64,000 nt of DNA from Vigna angularis (Eukaryota; Streptophyta; Magnoliopsida; Fabales; Fabaceae): assembly GCF_016808095.1 (NCBI RefSeq), contig NC_068971.1:29471631-29535630 (forward strand), written 5' to 3'. Position numbers and translations under genes: made by a program. The notes under the pieces were generated by a model that ran no database searches, was not told the origin of the DNA, and was given only the letters and a program-made list of their open reading frames with translations. This document shows positions 1-9,848 of this stretch, piece by piece; position 1 is the stretch's first letter, and each line of letters opens with the position of its first letter.

Positions 1-87
1 AGGCCGTGAGTCCTTTGGGAAACGATACTTGGTCTCACCAATTATTATTACTTGATAAGATTCGGTACACTTGCCGAAGAGTTAACA
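1..87 (+). repeat. 3' end of the 5' LTR of E1 (truncated by the window)
   Basis: The stretch from the GTGAGTCCTTTGGG block to GTTAACA matches the tail of the LTR at 6211-7610 with scattered differences. It lacks the extra 42 bp that follows GTTAACA in the 3' LTR, so the real primer-binding site follows directly. Confidence 0.8.
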
Positions 88-93
88 AGTTTT

Positions 94-110
94 TGGCGCC
101 GTTGTCGGGG
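94..110 (+). other. Primer-binding site for tRNA-Asp
   Basis: TGGCGCCGTTGTCGGGG is complementary to the 3' end of plant tRNA-Asp (GUC) with one mismatch. tRNA-Asp priming is characteristic of the Athila/Tat branch of Ty3 elements. It sits six bases after the LTR end. Confidence 0.85.
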
Positions 111-276
111 CCTCATGGTTTAACTATTCTATTTGTGTGATTATTGATTAGCTTTTACTTGATTTTTATCTTTTTAATCTTTTAAGTTTATCTTTTTATT
201 TTTTCTTTTTATCTTTTTGTCTTTTCTATTTTTTTTATCTTTTTGTGCTAACAATTGTTTCTAGGATTTTGTTTTC

Positions 277-1422
277 TTGTGTATGCAGGATACAATTCGG
301 ACTAGGAGCAAGAAAACTACGGAACCTCTTGTTGAAGGATTGGACGAAAGTAGAAGGAGAAGGAGAATCCAAACATCTAGAGAATTATTTCCTTCTCCGG
401 AGACACTCCTACAATCCTCACCAGAAAGATCTAACCAGAGTACTGAAGAGATGGCTGGAGAAAATAATGGTAGACGTACTCTGGCGGATTACACCACTGT
501 TGTTGGCCCTTATCACTTTAATAGCATTGTTAGGCCGAGGGTCAATGCTGCAAACATGGAGGTGAAACCGGTGTTGATACAATTGGTGAAGAAAAACAAA
601 TTTGATGGACTGTCACATGAAAGTCCATATGAGCATCTAACCACATTCAACGAGATTTGCAACACTATGAAGATCAATGGTGTGTCGGATGATGCAATAA
701 AGCTAAGCTTGTTTCCTTTCTCATTGGGAGGCAATGCTAAGATATGGTTGAATTCTTTCCTGGAGGATAGCTTTATTGAATGGGAAGCAGTGGTTTCAAA
801 GTTTCTAAACAAGTACTTCCCACAATTAAAAATCAACAAAGGGAAGCAAGAAATCTATTTTTCTAGACAAGGCATGGAGGAGACGCTAGGTCAAGCATGG
901 GATAGATACAAGAGCTTGTTGAGAAAGACGCCCACTCATGGCTTTGATAAAGCAACAATAGTCATTCTTTTCCTTGGAGGTCTTGGTTCACAAACCAAAT
1001 TGATGCTAGATGCCTTAGTTGGAGGTAATATCAAATGCAAGACTCGAGAGGAAGCTTTTGAATTGATAAACAACATGGCTACCAATGACAACAAGATGCA
1101 TAATGAAGGAGGAGCTCCAACTCAACAGAAGGGAGTCTTACAATTACAAACTCAAGATGCCTTGCTTGTACAAAATAAAATCATAACTCAACAATTGGAG
1201 AATTTGACAAAGACACTCGCTTAGTTGCCAAAGGAGCTGAAGACCGTTTCACAGGTTCATCAACAACTCTATGAATTGTGTGGTGGTGACCATATCAATG
1301 GTCAATGTGCTTTTCCAGTGGAGGCCCTAGAAGATGTCAATTTTATGGCCAATCAATTTCCAAACCGCCAAGGTAATTTCAATCAAGGGTGGAAATCTCA
1401 CCCAAGCATGGGTCAAGGTTAG
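277..1422 (+). pseudogene. gag: Gag of E1, interrupted by TAG codons
   Basis: The frame opens with MCMQ followed by an RTRSKK basic stretch, as in the copies at 44639 and 56119 on the other strand. The Retrotrans_gag core lies roughly at 700-960 (W..F....F..WE....KF..KYFP, then QAWDRYKSLLRKTPTHGF). A zinc-knuckle-like CX2CX3HX4C motif (C-G-G-D-H-I-N-G-Q-C part) is at about 1278-1310. TAG stops lie at 1222-1224 and 1420-1422, both where the homologue at 43 kb has Gln. The same frame continues without a shift into the protease, so gag and protease were one polyprotein. The product would form the virus-like particle in the cytoplasm. A second frame at 245-565 is a shadow. Confidence 0.85.
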
Positions 1423-1524
1423 GGACAATCTGGACAAGTTGGGCAATCAGGACAATTTAATAGACCACAACAACAACCATCATTATGGCAACAAATATCT
1501 ACACTCACTGAAAAATATACAAAG

Positions 1525-2436
1525 TTGGAAGAAGCTCTTAACCAGTTTATGCAGGTAACCATCTCCAATCATAACAACACTCAAGCAACCCTTAGAAGTA
1601 TGGAGATGCAAATCGGACAGTTAACTAAGAAGTTGGAAGAAAGGCCTTATCAGAATTTTAGGGATAATACTGAGGTTAACCCTAAAGAAGAGTGTAGAGT
1701 TTTAGTGAGTGTATATGTTGAAAGAGTTGAGTTAGAGAGAAAAGAAGAGAAAGAAAAGAGATTAGAAGAAAAAGAAGAGAGAGAAGAGATAAAAATTGAA
1801 GATATTCTTTCTTTTCCAACAAATTATGAGAGATTAGAGAAAGAGAGACAGTTTGGGCATTTTATAGAAATATTCAAACAATTGGAGGGTGATTTACCTT
1901 TGAAGGAGATATTGCAACAAATTGCAAATTATACAAAACCCATGGAACAAGTCTCCACAAAGAAAAGACATAGAGAAGAGGAGACAAATGATTACAAAGC
2001 GGTCAAGAAGAAGCTACTCCCTCCAAAAGAGAAAGATCTAGGAAGTTTCACCATTCCATGTGTCATAGAAAATAAAAAGGTAAATAAAGCCCTACTTGAT
2101 TTAGGGTCAAGCGTTTATCTAATGCCTTATTCTTTACTTGAACAAATGGGTGATCTTAAAGTCAAGCCTATAAAGATGAATTTGTTATTGGCGGATGGCT
2201 CTTCAAAGAATCCTTATGGTATAGCAGAGGATGTTATGGTTTGTTTTGGAGAACTAAAATTCTTGGTGGACTTTGTGGTGATGGAGATGAAGGATGAAAG
2301 GGTTCCTATTATTCTTGGAAGGCCGTTTATGAAAACGGCTAAAGTCATCATTGATGTAGATGAAGGAATAGTGGTGTTTCAAGACCGAGGAAAAAATGAG
2401 GTTATTGATGTCTTCAAAGCGGAACAGTGGACATAG
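1525..2436 (+). pseudogene. Retropepsin-like aspartic protease part of the E1 polyprotein
   Basis: This is the same reading frame as gag. After a Gln-rich and then a Glu/Lys-rich linker (about 1700-1850), the protease core starts with GSFTIPCVI near 2040. The active-site region reads LDLGSS followed by LMPYSLL near 2095-2135, then ADGSSKNPYG.AEDV and IILGRPFMKTA (about 2180-2340), the hallmark of Athila-type proteases. The usual triplet is DLGAS or DSGA; here the third residue is Ser. The frame stops at TAG 2434-2436 and continues in frame to 2775. The role is cleavage of the Gag-Pol precursor. Pfam gag-asp_proteas and retropepsin-like families would be the expected hits. Confidence 0.85.
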
Positions 2437-2469
2437 GCTAGTTATAAAGCTACATGTCAGGATGTACCC

Positions 2470-2775
2470 ATGACTAGTTCTACAAATTCAAAGCCAAGCT
2501 TCAAAGGTAAAAATTGTTTTTTGTTTCAGGATAAGGAAGAAGAACAATATAGCAAAGGAAGGACGGTTCATGATGATTCAAGGCAAGCACAACCCAAACC
2601 TGGTAAACATGTGAGATTCAAAAACAGGTTGTGTATTGTTAAAGACTATAAAGAAGATGGAGTGATAGAAATTGAGTCTTCACATTCAAGAAGAGTCAAA
2701 GAGGTGGACCGAAAGCAGTTAATGAGTTGGTGTGATGATAGAAAGATAGACACCAACATTGAAGATGGAACGTGA
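2470..2775 (+). pseudogene. Integrase C-terminal-tail-like segment following the protease (E1)
   Basis: It is in frame with gag and protease. The second half reads PGKHVRFKNRL, then VKDYKEDG.IEIES, then VDRKQLMSW before the stop at 2773-2775. The spacing resembles the true integrase end at 50924-51154 (VKNVRPYGAIEL ... VNGQRLKHYL), so I infer that it is the surviving tip of integrase left after deletion of RT, RNase H and the integrase core. Related tails follow the protease at 42211-42453 and near 27937, which argues that this is a fixed family structure and not a private deletion. An unrelated small domain is possible. Confidence 0.5.
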
Positions 2776-2780
2776 GCTTT

Positions 2781-2833
2781 ACTGGGTCAAGCTAGTGACG
2801 TTAAAAGAGCGCTTTTCTAGGAGGCACCCCAGT
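2781..2833 (+). other. Conserved post-ORF hairpin motif, E1 copy 1
   Basis: The motif starts GGGTCAAGCTAGTGACGTTAA and continues through GAGCGCTTTTCTAGGAGGCA to CCCCAGT, beginning eight bases after the stop codon. The same roughly 50-nt motif occurs at 3044-3093, 27737-27786, 41872-41921, 42154-42203 and 50866-50916. Its second half folds as a stem (CTGGG / CCCAG in the young copies) around an AGGCAA loop; this older copy pairs imperfectly. The function is unknown. Confidence 0.7.
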
Positions 2834-2912
2834 AATTTAAGAACATTATTTTAATTTTTGATATTGGTTGTAATTTTTGGACATTACTTTTATGATTTAA
2901 ACTTTTTGGGTT

Positions 2913-3032
2913 AGCATCTACTGATAGATGCTAGGTGGTTAAGTATCTACTGAAGGATACTAGGTTTATTAATAGGTTTGTTACACCTATTGATGGTTGT
3001 TGGTAAGGTAAAATTGCACCTACTGATAGGTG
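2913..3032 (+). repeat. Array of short hairpins with an ACTGA-type loop
   Basis: Four 16-20 bp inverted repeats lie between the two conserved motifs: AGCATCTACTGATAGATGCT (2913-2932), AGTATCTACTGAAGGATACT (2942-2961), a weaker one near 2983-3000, and CACCTACTGATAGGTG (3017-3032). Stems differ while the loop stays close to ACTGA. A matching array is at 41926-42079. Confidence 0.7.
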
Positions 3033-3043
3033 TTGGTGGATTT

Positions 3044-3093
3044 TGGGTCAGGCTCGTGACATTAAACAAGCGCTACCTAGGAGGCAACCTAGT
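3044..3093 (+). other. Conserved post-ORF hairpin motif, E1 copy 2
   Basis: It starts TGGGTCAGGCTCGTGACATT, then ACAAGCGCTACCTAGGAGGC and AACCTAG. Here the stem is CTAGG / CCTAG around AGGCAA, a paired change relative to the CTGGG / CCCAG stem of the copies at 41872 and 42154. Confidence 0.7.
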
Positions 3094-4013
3094 TGATTTA
3101 CTATATTTTGTTTGTTTGTTTTGATTCTGCTTTAGTTGCATGATTAGGGATTGAATGTATGAGTGATTTGAGAACTTAAATGAATGAAGTGAGTGAGAGG
3201 CATAAGTAGAAGGCACCTAGGGTAAGCTAGGAAGAAAGAAAACATCTTACGCAAGTGCCGCTCAGCGGAAATTTCCGCTGAGCGGTAATTTTGCAGAATG
3301 GTTTTTTCGGGTTGCCCTTAGCGGGACCCGAGCCCATTAGGGTATTTTTATACCCTAGGGTGCGATTTTGGTTTCATTTTCAGATTTCTTTCCTCTCACA
3401 CACTTCTAAACACTTTTCTAAGAGTTCTCTACATCTTTCCCTTCATTCCCCTTTACAAAATCCCTCTTCCACTCACTTTCTCACTGGTTTTCCATCTAAG
3501 TTTGGGGTTTTTGAGAGAGCATTGTTGTTGGGGCTGAGTTCTTCATATTTGTAGAGCATTTTCTACTCATCTAGTAGCTGCACCCAAGTAAGTCAAGCAA
3601 TTTTCATTCTAGGGTTCTTGAAAGCATGAATTGGTATGAATTTGGATGTTCAAAGCATGATTCTTTAGGGATTTTGATTTCTATGCATGATTAGATGAAT
3701 TAATTGATGAATAAACTGATTAAAATGTTTAATTTTTGTCTGGAAGTATGAAAATTGCATGTGGGTGGAGTTAGGAAGTGTTAAAAATGGATTTTTCAAA
3801 ATCTGCAGAATCGCCGCTCAGCGGAAATTTCCCCTGAGCGCGATTCTGACAGACTTGGTTTTTGTCCTCTTTTTCTTGCTGGCTTGGTGCACTGGTTGCG
3901 CTGAGGGGTTTTATTGACCCTCAGTGGTGGTTTGGCATGGATTTGGGATGTTGTTTATGGTTTACTAATGATTAACATGTTTTGTGGTTTTGTAATTTGT
4001 GTTTGATGTAAGG
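3094..4013 (+). other. Non-coding leader before the second ORF of E1
   Basis: I see no convincing protein here; the ORF at 3291-3554 is low-complexity Ser/Phe-rich and has a diverged non-coding counterpart on - at 27103-27372. The stretch holds two CCGCTCAGCGG / CCGCTGAGCGG-type motif pairs (about 3258-3290 and 3812-3840) and an ATGTAAG just before the ATG at 4014. Like the LTRs, it could hold an internal promoter for the second ORF, but nothing proves it. Confidence 0.5.
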
Positions 4014-5135
4014 ATGACATCCTCTTCAGGCAAAAGATTGAAGACCACAACCTCCAAGAGGAAAGACAAGGAACCTGAACAACCTCATTCTAGTAGGTTC
4101 CTATCTCGCAAACATGAGAAGCATTTTAAGATTGTTCAAGATAGGAGACTCCTGATGGAGAGGAAGGCTGGAATGATATCTAACTTTGCTCCTCAATTTG
4201 GAGAGCAACTGATGGGAAGAAATTGGAGGGGGCTAGCTACGTACCCAGCACCAACCAACATAGCAGTGGTAAAGGAATTTTACACCAACGCAAGAAAGTT
4301 GGGTGATTATCCGGCTGAGGAGTACCTAAGCTATGTTAGAGGCCACACTATTAAGTATGATCCTAAATGTATCAACAACTTTTTGGGTACTGAATGGGTT
4401 GGAGAGCAGTGCCAGTTTTCTCTTTGTATGGAGGAAGGCACTAATTTTAATGATGTGGAGAGTGTTCTATGTGTACCTGAAGGACACTTCCAGAGGAACA
4501 GAAATGATGCAGTGGTGAATATCAGGAGGACTGATTTGACTCCTCTTGCTAAGTATTGGATGACATTCTCCTATGCCAACATTCAGCCGTGTTCGCATGT
4601 TTCAGACATCACTCTCAACAGGGAACTTCTCCTATACTGTGTGCTCAGAAATATGAGCATTAACATTGGTCAAGTGATTGCCAATGAAATACAAATGTGT
4701 GCTAACACGATGAACAACAAGGCACCTTTAGGGTATCCTTCCTTGATTACACACTTGTACAAGATAGCTGGGGTGGATACTTCTGCTCCACCATTGGAGA
4801 GGCCGAGGAAATCCATTGATGAGGCTTATTATAGGCAGTATTGTGGAGGAGAGGAGGCAGCTCAGCCAATTTCACCACAACGTCCTCGTAGAGAAAGAAG
4901 ACCAACATAGAGTCAAGCATCTATAGAGACTTATGAGGCAGAGTCATTCCAGATGAGAGACATGTACATGTCTCTCACAGGTGCATAGATGCAGTCCATC
5001 CACAGAGGAAAGGTGACAACTGCTGAGATGATTATTGGGCTATATGATACACCTCCAGCACACAGGTGGACTATGGACGAATTTCATAGTGTGGTAGAAA
5101 TGAAATATGATGGTTTGCTTGTGATTATTGTGTGA
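4014..5135 (+). pseudogene. Second ORF of E1, 'putative plant transposon protein' type
   Basis: It starts MTSSSGKRLKTT with a Lys/Arg-rich head, then SRFLSRKHEKHFK..Q.RRLLMERK, then NFLGTEW and later NKAPLGYPSLITHLYKIAGVD. This is the pattern I associate with the Pfam family called putative plant transposon protein, found downstream of gag-pol in legume Athila-like elements; its biochemical role is not known to me. The main open stretch ends at TAG 4908-4910. Homology to 24108-24570 (- strand) continues in frame past it (SQASIETYEAESFQMRDMYMS...TPPAHRWTMDEFHSVV), with another TAG near 4986, to TGA 5133-5135. Both TAGs stand where the relative at 24 kb has Gln. A start four codons upstream (3999) is possible. 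Confidence 0.7.
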
Positions 5136-6198
5136 TAAGTAATGCTTGATAATGTTTTGATCTTGATTGATGATTGAGAATGTGCACATTATATGCTTAT
5201 ACAGGTGGTTCACAAGCATTGTGAACAAATGCATGATGATATGAGTGTGATTATGATGTTAAGCAGGATGTGTATGTGGAATGAGCTTATCTGTGAGATT
5301 TTGAGCTCTAGAGTTGTTGAATGTTATTAATTTGAAAGCATGAATGACTTTGTCCAGGTTTGCTATGATTGAATCATTTGCTTGTTTGCATCATATGATC
5401 AAGGCCATTTATTGGAAACCCTTTTTGTTAGCCAAATGCATGAATTTAGCCCAATTAAAGAGAACACAATGTGTTCTATCCATTGAACCCTTAGCCATGA
5501 ACATAATTTGAAAACCCTTTTGAAAAACTTTACCTTGAGTTAAGATGAAAGTATTCTGTGGTATTGATAAATGTTCAAGTTTGGGGTTGTTGGAAAATAG
5601 AAAGGAAAAATAAAAAGCATTGAGCCAAAAGTTAAGCATGTGAAAAGCAAAAGAAAAAGAAAAGAAAAGCTCAATGCAAAAGAAAGTTGGGAATAATCAA
5701 GAATGGTCGTGTTTAGATTGTTCTCTTAACTCAAGGGTTTTGTGATCCAGAAAAACCAATTGTTATTGTTAGCCCAGCCACATTATAAGCCATTGAAAAG
5801 TCCTTGTGATGATGTTTGCTTGTAAGTGTTTTTGATTATGGTTAAATGAAAGGCAAAGTTGATTCATGTGACATTGTAATAGTAGAGTGAATGAGTGAAT
5901 ATCTCCTATACACTTGTGTGTTTAAGTGAAACACTTTATCTAGTGAGGATAGATTCCATGAACACATTAGAACATCTTTGCTTAGTTGATTGATCATTCA
6001 TGATAATAGCATTTGTTGGATATTATGTGATTGAGTGAACACTAAAAGCATGTGCACATCTTGACTGAAGTCTTGGTGATGAGCTAAATTGAGTATTTAC
6101 TTGTCTTGAAAGAAGGATTTTTGAATGTGATGAACCATTGTATGGATTGGTGGAACATTGACTTACATCTTATTTTCTTGAGGACAAGCAAAGTTTTA
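5136..6198 (+). other. 3' non-coding internal region of E1
   Basis: It is A/T-rich and has no supported gene. It contains a decoy purine tract (AAGTTTGGGGTTGTTGG near 5577) followed by an A/G-rich run (5590-5670). The same region recurs, diverged, at 23068-23532, 24571-25036, 30700-31652, 40659-41870 and 49681-50865, so it is a shared part of these families. Confidence 0.6.
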
Positions 6199-6210
6199 AG
6201 TTTGGGGTTG
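6199..6210 (+). other. Polypurine tract of E1
   Basis: AGTTTGGGGTTG abuts the TGATAAC start of the 3' LTR. The same tract stands before the LTRs at 7888 and 31653 and, in complement, beside those at 40658 and 49680. Confidence 0.7.
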
Positions 6211-7610
6211 TGATAACAGTTGAAAAACTGTTATTTTTATACTTAAAATTGACTTCAATTACAACCTTTATGACTTAGAAATTAGCTTGAACTCATGTTT
6301 TGTTGAATTGTTGGAAATAAGAGAGTTGGATAGGTTTTATGCTTGATTTCCTTGTTTTTGCAGGTTTTGAGATGAAACTGATGAAAGAAGTGAAAAGGGA
6401 TAGAGATGGAATCAGAAAAGGACACAAAAAGTGCAAAAGAAGAGAAACCGCAAGTACCGCTGAGGGAAAATTACCGTTGAGCGGCACTTTCAAAGACCTG
6501 TTGGCACCGCTGAGGGGAGAAATGCCACTGAGGGGAAGAATTGGTCACGCGCTATTACCGCTGAGCGGTATTTACCGTTGAGCGGCACTTTTCTGGGCTT
6601 GGGCCTACTTTTCTGTAATTTTTAGAATATTATATAAGCTTTAGGACGTTCTAGGGTTTGTATCTTTGGCTGGGACGAAGCAAAAACACACTCTTTCACC
6701 TGTTGGAGGAGGATTTTGGATGCTAAGGCTCCTTTCTCAAGTTTCTAGGGTTCTATCCTTCACTTTTCCATTGTATTTCATCTAGTTCACCATGAATATT
6801 GTGAGCTAAACTTATTTTGTTGTTGGGGAATCAATGTAAATCCTTAGAAACTCTCTTGTATGGAAATTGTTCTTCAAGATCATTTTTATGATAAATGCTT
6901 TCTTTCATTAATTGTTAGAGATATTCTTCTTTGCTCAAATGCTTGTGATATTTTATTCATGTATGGCATAAATCTTATGATTTGTAAGTATGAGGAGATT
7001 TCGTACTCCTTGGGTTGGACGATTTGGGGATGTGACAGCTCTCCTCTTCTTTCCCTAGGATTGTTATTGAGAGATATCTTACAAATCACAATCTGGGGAA
7101 TTCTTCCAACAGTATATTACAAACCTAGACATACGAGTATGTTCACTATAATGCATGATTAATTGCTAGGGAGACAAGACATTGTAAACTAGTGATTATG
7201 ATTAGGCTTTCTTCGCCGAGACATCGGGTTTAAAGTAATTTAGAAAGTCGCATTAACATTAATGAAAAGAATTATGAATTCCTAAATACAAGAGAGTGGA
7301 TAGGATGAAATTGATAAACCCCAACAACATATTCATCCATATATTTCAATTCATGTGTTTTGTTTCTTCTTTCCCATTGATCATCACATGCATACATATT
7401 TACTTTTCAGTCTTTTGCATTTGAAACTTACAACAATTTGTTCACAAGTCTTAATTAATCAACAAAATCACACAATTGTCTAGGCTGTGAGTCCTTTGGG
7501 AGAACGATAATTGGTCTTACGAGGTTTATTACTTGATACGATTCGGTTACACTTGCCGAGGGTTAACAAGTTTTTGACTCCGTTGCCGGGGATCGAAGAT
7601 TTGTTCATCA
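6211..7610 (+). repeat. 3' LTR of E1
   Basis: It runs from TGATAACAGTTGAAAAACTG to ...GATTTGTTCATCA (1400 bp). It carries a motif cluster and TATA box (6452-6640), then the GTGAGTCCTTTGGG block, GTTAACA at 7562-7568, and, still inside the LTR, a degenerate tRNA-Asp primer-site copy (TGACTCCGTTGCCGGGGATC at 7575-7594). The right end is fixed by solo LTRs of the same family whose target duplications lie outside the CATCA. Confidence 0.8.
6452..6640 (+). promoter_or_regulatory. LTR promoter: CCGCTGAGCGG cluster upstream of a TATA box
   Basis: Five or six exact or decayed copies of CCGCTGAGCGG (for example at 6563-6585) lie within about 190 bp upstream of TATATAAGC at 6631-6639. The arrangement is repeated in every Athila-type LTR of the window (for example, on -, 40306-40420, 45838-45960 and 57428-57545, each next to TATATA). 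Confidence 0.55.
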
Positions 7611-9281
7611 AGGAGTAGTTCTTGGAATTCATGATTTCATCTTTGCTTGGTTGATTGATTATTTTTAAGGATAACATCTGTTGAAGTACATGAGCATCAC
7701 ATTGAGTTTGATTGAATTAAGGCATCTGTACATCTGGACTGACATCTTTACGATGAGCTAATAAAAGTGACTACTTGTCCTGGAAGAAAAAGTTTTGAAA
7801 TAAGTTGAGCCATCGTAGTAATTGTTGAAGAAAGTTGAGTACATTTTGTTTTGCTTGAAGACAAGCAAAGTTCTAAGTTTGGGGTTATGATAACGGTTGA
7901 AAATACCGTTATCTGTGATGTGATTTTTGATACTAAATGCATCCCTTTCTACTTAGAAACTTGCTTGAAATCATGTTTTTCTGTTAAGTTGTGTGAATAA
8001 AAGAGTTAAGGTTGAACTCGATGATTTTATGACTAAATTCCCTTCTTTTGACAGGAAATGAGATAATATGGAAGCAAAGCTGAAGTGCCAAGGAGATGGT
8101 GCTCAGAAAGAGCTGAAAAAGCACCAGAAAGTTGGAAGGCCAGACGTTTGAGCGCCCTTTTTGGAGCCCTCAACGCTAAAGCCTACCACACACCGCCTGG
8201 GCGCCCCCTTTGGGGCGCATAGCACCAATTTTCCTGAAGAACCATGCCTCCTTGCCCTCCAAGTGAAGCTGAGAGCCAGTTTTGGTATCGCAGCACGCCC
8301 GTGCACTCTTTCTGGGGCGTTGAGCGCCACTTTTCCTGAACCACACGTACTTGCCCTCCAAGTGAAGTTGAGTGCTAGTAAGATGGGCCTGGGATTCGTT
8401 TCTATTTTGATTCCCCTCTATTTAAAGGACCCAAACGCCCTAGGTTTTGTATCTTTGGCAGAGGAGGCACAACAACACACTCTTCCACTCTTTGAAGGCG
8501 GATTTGGATGCGGGAGCTTCCATCATCAACTTTTAGGGTTTTTCTATCTCATTCTTCTCTGTTGTACATCTAGTTTCACCATGACAATGGGGAACTAACT
8601 TCTATTAATTGTTGGGGGATGATGTAACCTTGAGAACTCTCATATATTTGAATTGATTCTTAATAATTTATGCTTCTTTCATTAACTGTTATGGTAATTC
8701 TTCTATGGTCAATGCTCGCTTTGTTTAACTCATTCATAGCGTGATGTATGGAATGCATGAGTGCCGGGAGGTTCCTTACAATTTAGGTTCTTGTAGAATT
8801 ATTCCCAAGAGCAGTATTTCTCAGGGATGGGGGTATGAGTCTTGGTCGTCTTAAGCTCCTGATCTTCAGAATTAATTATTAGGAATGCTAGGAATCGTAT
8901 GAACTAATAATTAAGGATAGGTTTTCTTCACCAAGGGATTGGGTTTTAAGTAATTTAGTGAGTGACGTTGACTTTAATGAAAGAAGAAGAATTCTTATAT
9001 ACATGAGAGTAAACTTGGTGAAATCTAACCCCAACAATATATTCATCTCATAACACAAACCTCATCCGTTCATCGCTGTGCTACTCCTCAATTGATCAAA
9101 ACTGCATTCATATTTAATTTTCTGTATTTGCATTCTAAACCAATGATTTCGTTCCTTTTAAGTCTTAATTAATCGAGTTATCGCACGACTGTCTAGTGTC
9201 GAGAGTCTCTTGGGACACGATACTTGGTCTTAGCATTTTATATTACTTGTACGATTCGGTACACTTGTCGAAGTCTCAACA
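7611..9281 (+). mobile_element. 3' end of a B-type Ty3 element (E2), interrupted by E1
   Basis: 7611-7887 is the last part of the internal region: it matches 31376-31652 closely, including the TTGGGG purine tract just before the LTR. 7888-9281 is the LTR. The rest of E2 lies left of the window beyond E1. The next bases (GCTGT) should be its target duplication. Confidence 0.75.
7888..9281 (+). repeat. B-type LTR (E2 3' LTR)
   Basis: The 1394 bp run from TGATAACGGTTGAAAATACC to CTCAACA. In place of the CCGCTGAGCGG cluster it has GC-rich blocks such as CCGCCTGGGCGCCCC and TTGAGCGCC (8140-8360), upstream of a TATA-like CTCTATTTAAAGG near 8417. ORFs such as 8161-8598 lie in this non-coding DNA. 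It is the intact reference for the LTR split into pieces between 31653 and 59780. Confidence 0.75.
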
Positions 9282-9762
9282 GCTGTAGAAGTTAGATTGG
9301 CATGATCTGATGTCTAAATGGAGTTAAAAAGTGACTTTTTAGATTTCAAAAATGAGTATATAGAAGTCGGTTCCCCCCACATCAGATGTCTATATGGCTA
9401 TAGAAGTCGGATTGGCGGGATCTGACATATTAATGGAGTTAAAACGTAACTTTTTAGATTTAAAAAATGAGCATATAGAAGTCGGTTGCCCCCACATCGG
9501 ACGTCTATATGGCTGTAGAAGTCGGATTCGCGGGATCTGACGTCTAAATGGAGTTAAAAAGTGACTTTTTAGATTTAAAAAATGAGTATATAGAAGTCGG
9601 TTCCGCCCACATCGGACATCTATATGGCGGTAGAAGTCAGATTGGCAGGATTTGACCTCTAAATGGAGTTAAAAAGTGACTTTTTTTATTTCAAAAATGA
9701 GTATATAGAAGTCTATTCCCCCACATCAGACGTCTGTTCCCACCAGAACAGACATCTATATG
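9282..9762. repeat. Four tandem 115-bp subterminal repeats
   Basis: Units start at 9282, 9397, 9512 and 9627 with GCTGTAGAAGT or a variant and end in ATCTATATG. The first three are exactly 115 bp. The fourth is 136 bp because of an extra 21-bp partial duplication around 9735-9755. In CACTA elements such subterminal repeats bind the element's DNA-binding protein. Confidence 0.8.
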
Positions 9763-9848
9763 GCTGTTTTATTTAGGAAAAATGCCACCGCTCATTTTTT
9801 ACGTTGGATATTCGAGGGTCGGACGTATAAAGGCCTACTGCACTAGTG
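9282..9848. mobile_element. Remnant of a CACTA transposon end
   Basis: It has four tandem subterminal units, then a unique stretch, ending GGACGTATAAAGGCCTACTG plus CACTAGTG at 9841-9848. The large CACTA element ends in the same way (GGACGTCTAAAGCCC...CTGCACTAGTG at 49512-49541), and both carry GACGTCTAT motifs. The other end is missing because the B-type element was inserted in the repeats. Confidence 0.7.

Larger units (their letters stand above)
1..7610 (+). mobile_element. Non-autonomous Athila-lineage Ty3 LTR retrotransposon (E1)
   Basis: The window opens inside the 5' LTR. The order on + is LTR end, tRNA-Asp primer-binding site, gag, aspartic protease, a short integrase-tail-like segment, two copies of a conserved hairpin motif, a second ORF of the plant transposon protein type, a purine-rich tract and a full 3' LTR ending ...TTCATCA at 7610. 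There is no reverse transcriptase, RNase H or integrase core, so it could only move with enzymes supplied in trans. It lies inside a B-type element: the sequence right after 7610 (AGGAGTAGTT) continues internal B-type sequence also seen near 31376. The left half of the expected AGGAG target duplication is outside the window. Confidence 0.85.

Noticed and set aside
245..565. ORF of 106 codons overlapping gag
   Set aside because: It is in another frame over the conserved gag start; the frame at 277 matches the other gag copies.
6293..6581. ORFs at LTR starts (also 34484-34725, 32736-32960, 57386-57627, 29681-29896)
   Set aside because: They are repeated translations of the LTR promoter region including CCGCTGAGCGG boxes, open in some copies only.
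8103..8598. Overlapping ORFs on both strands
   Set aside because: They lie in the GC-rich promoter blocks of a B-type LTR and recur as decayed text at 57799 and 33165.
9282..9762. CRISPR-like spaced repeats
   Set aside because: The repeats are contiguous 115-bp units without spacers, in a plant transposon end.
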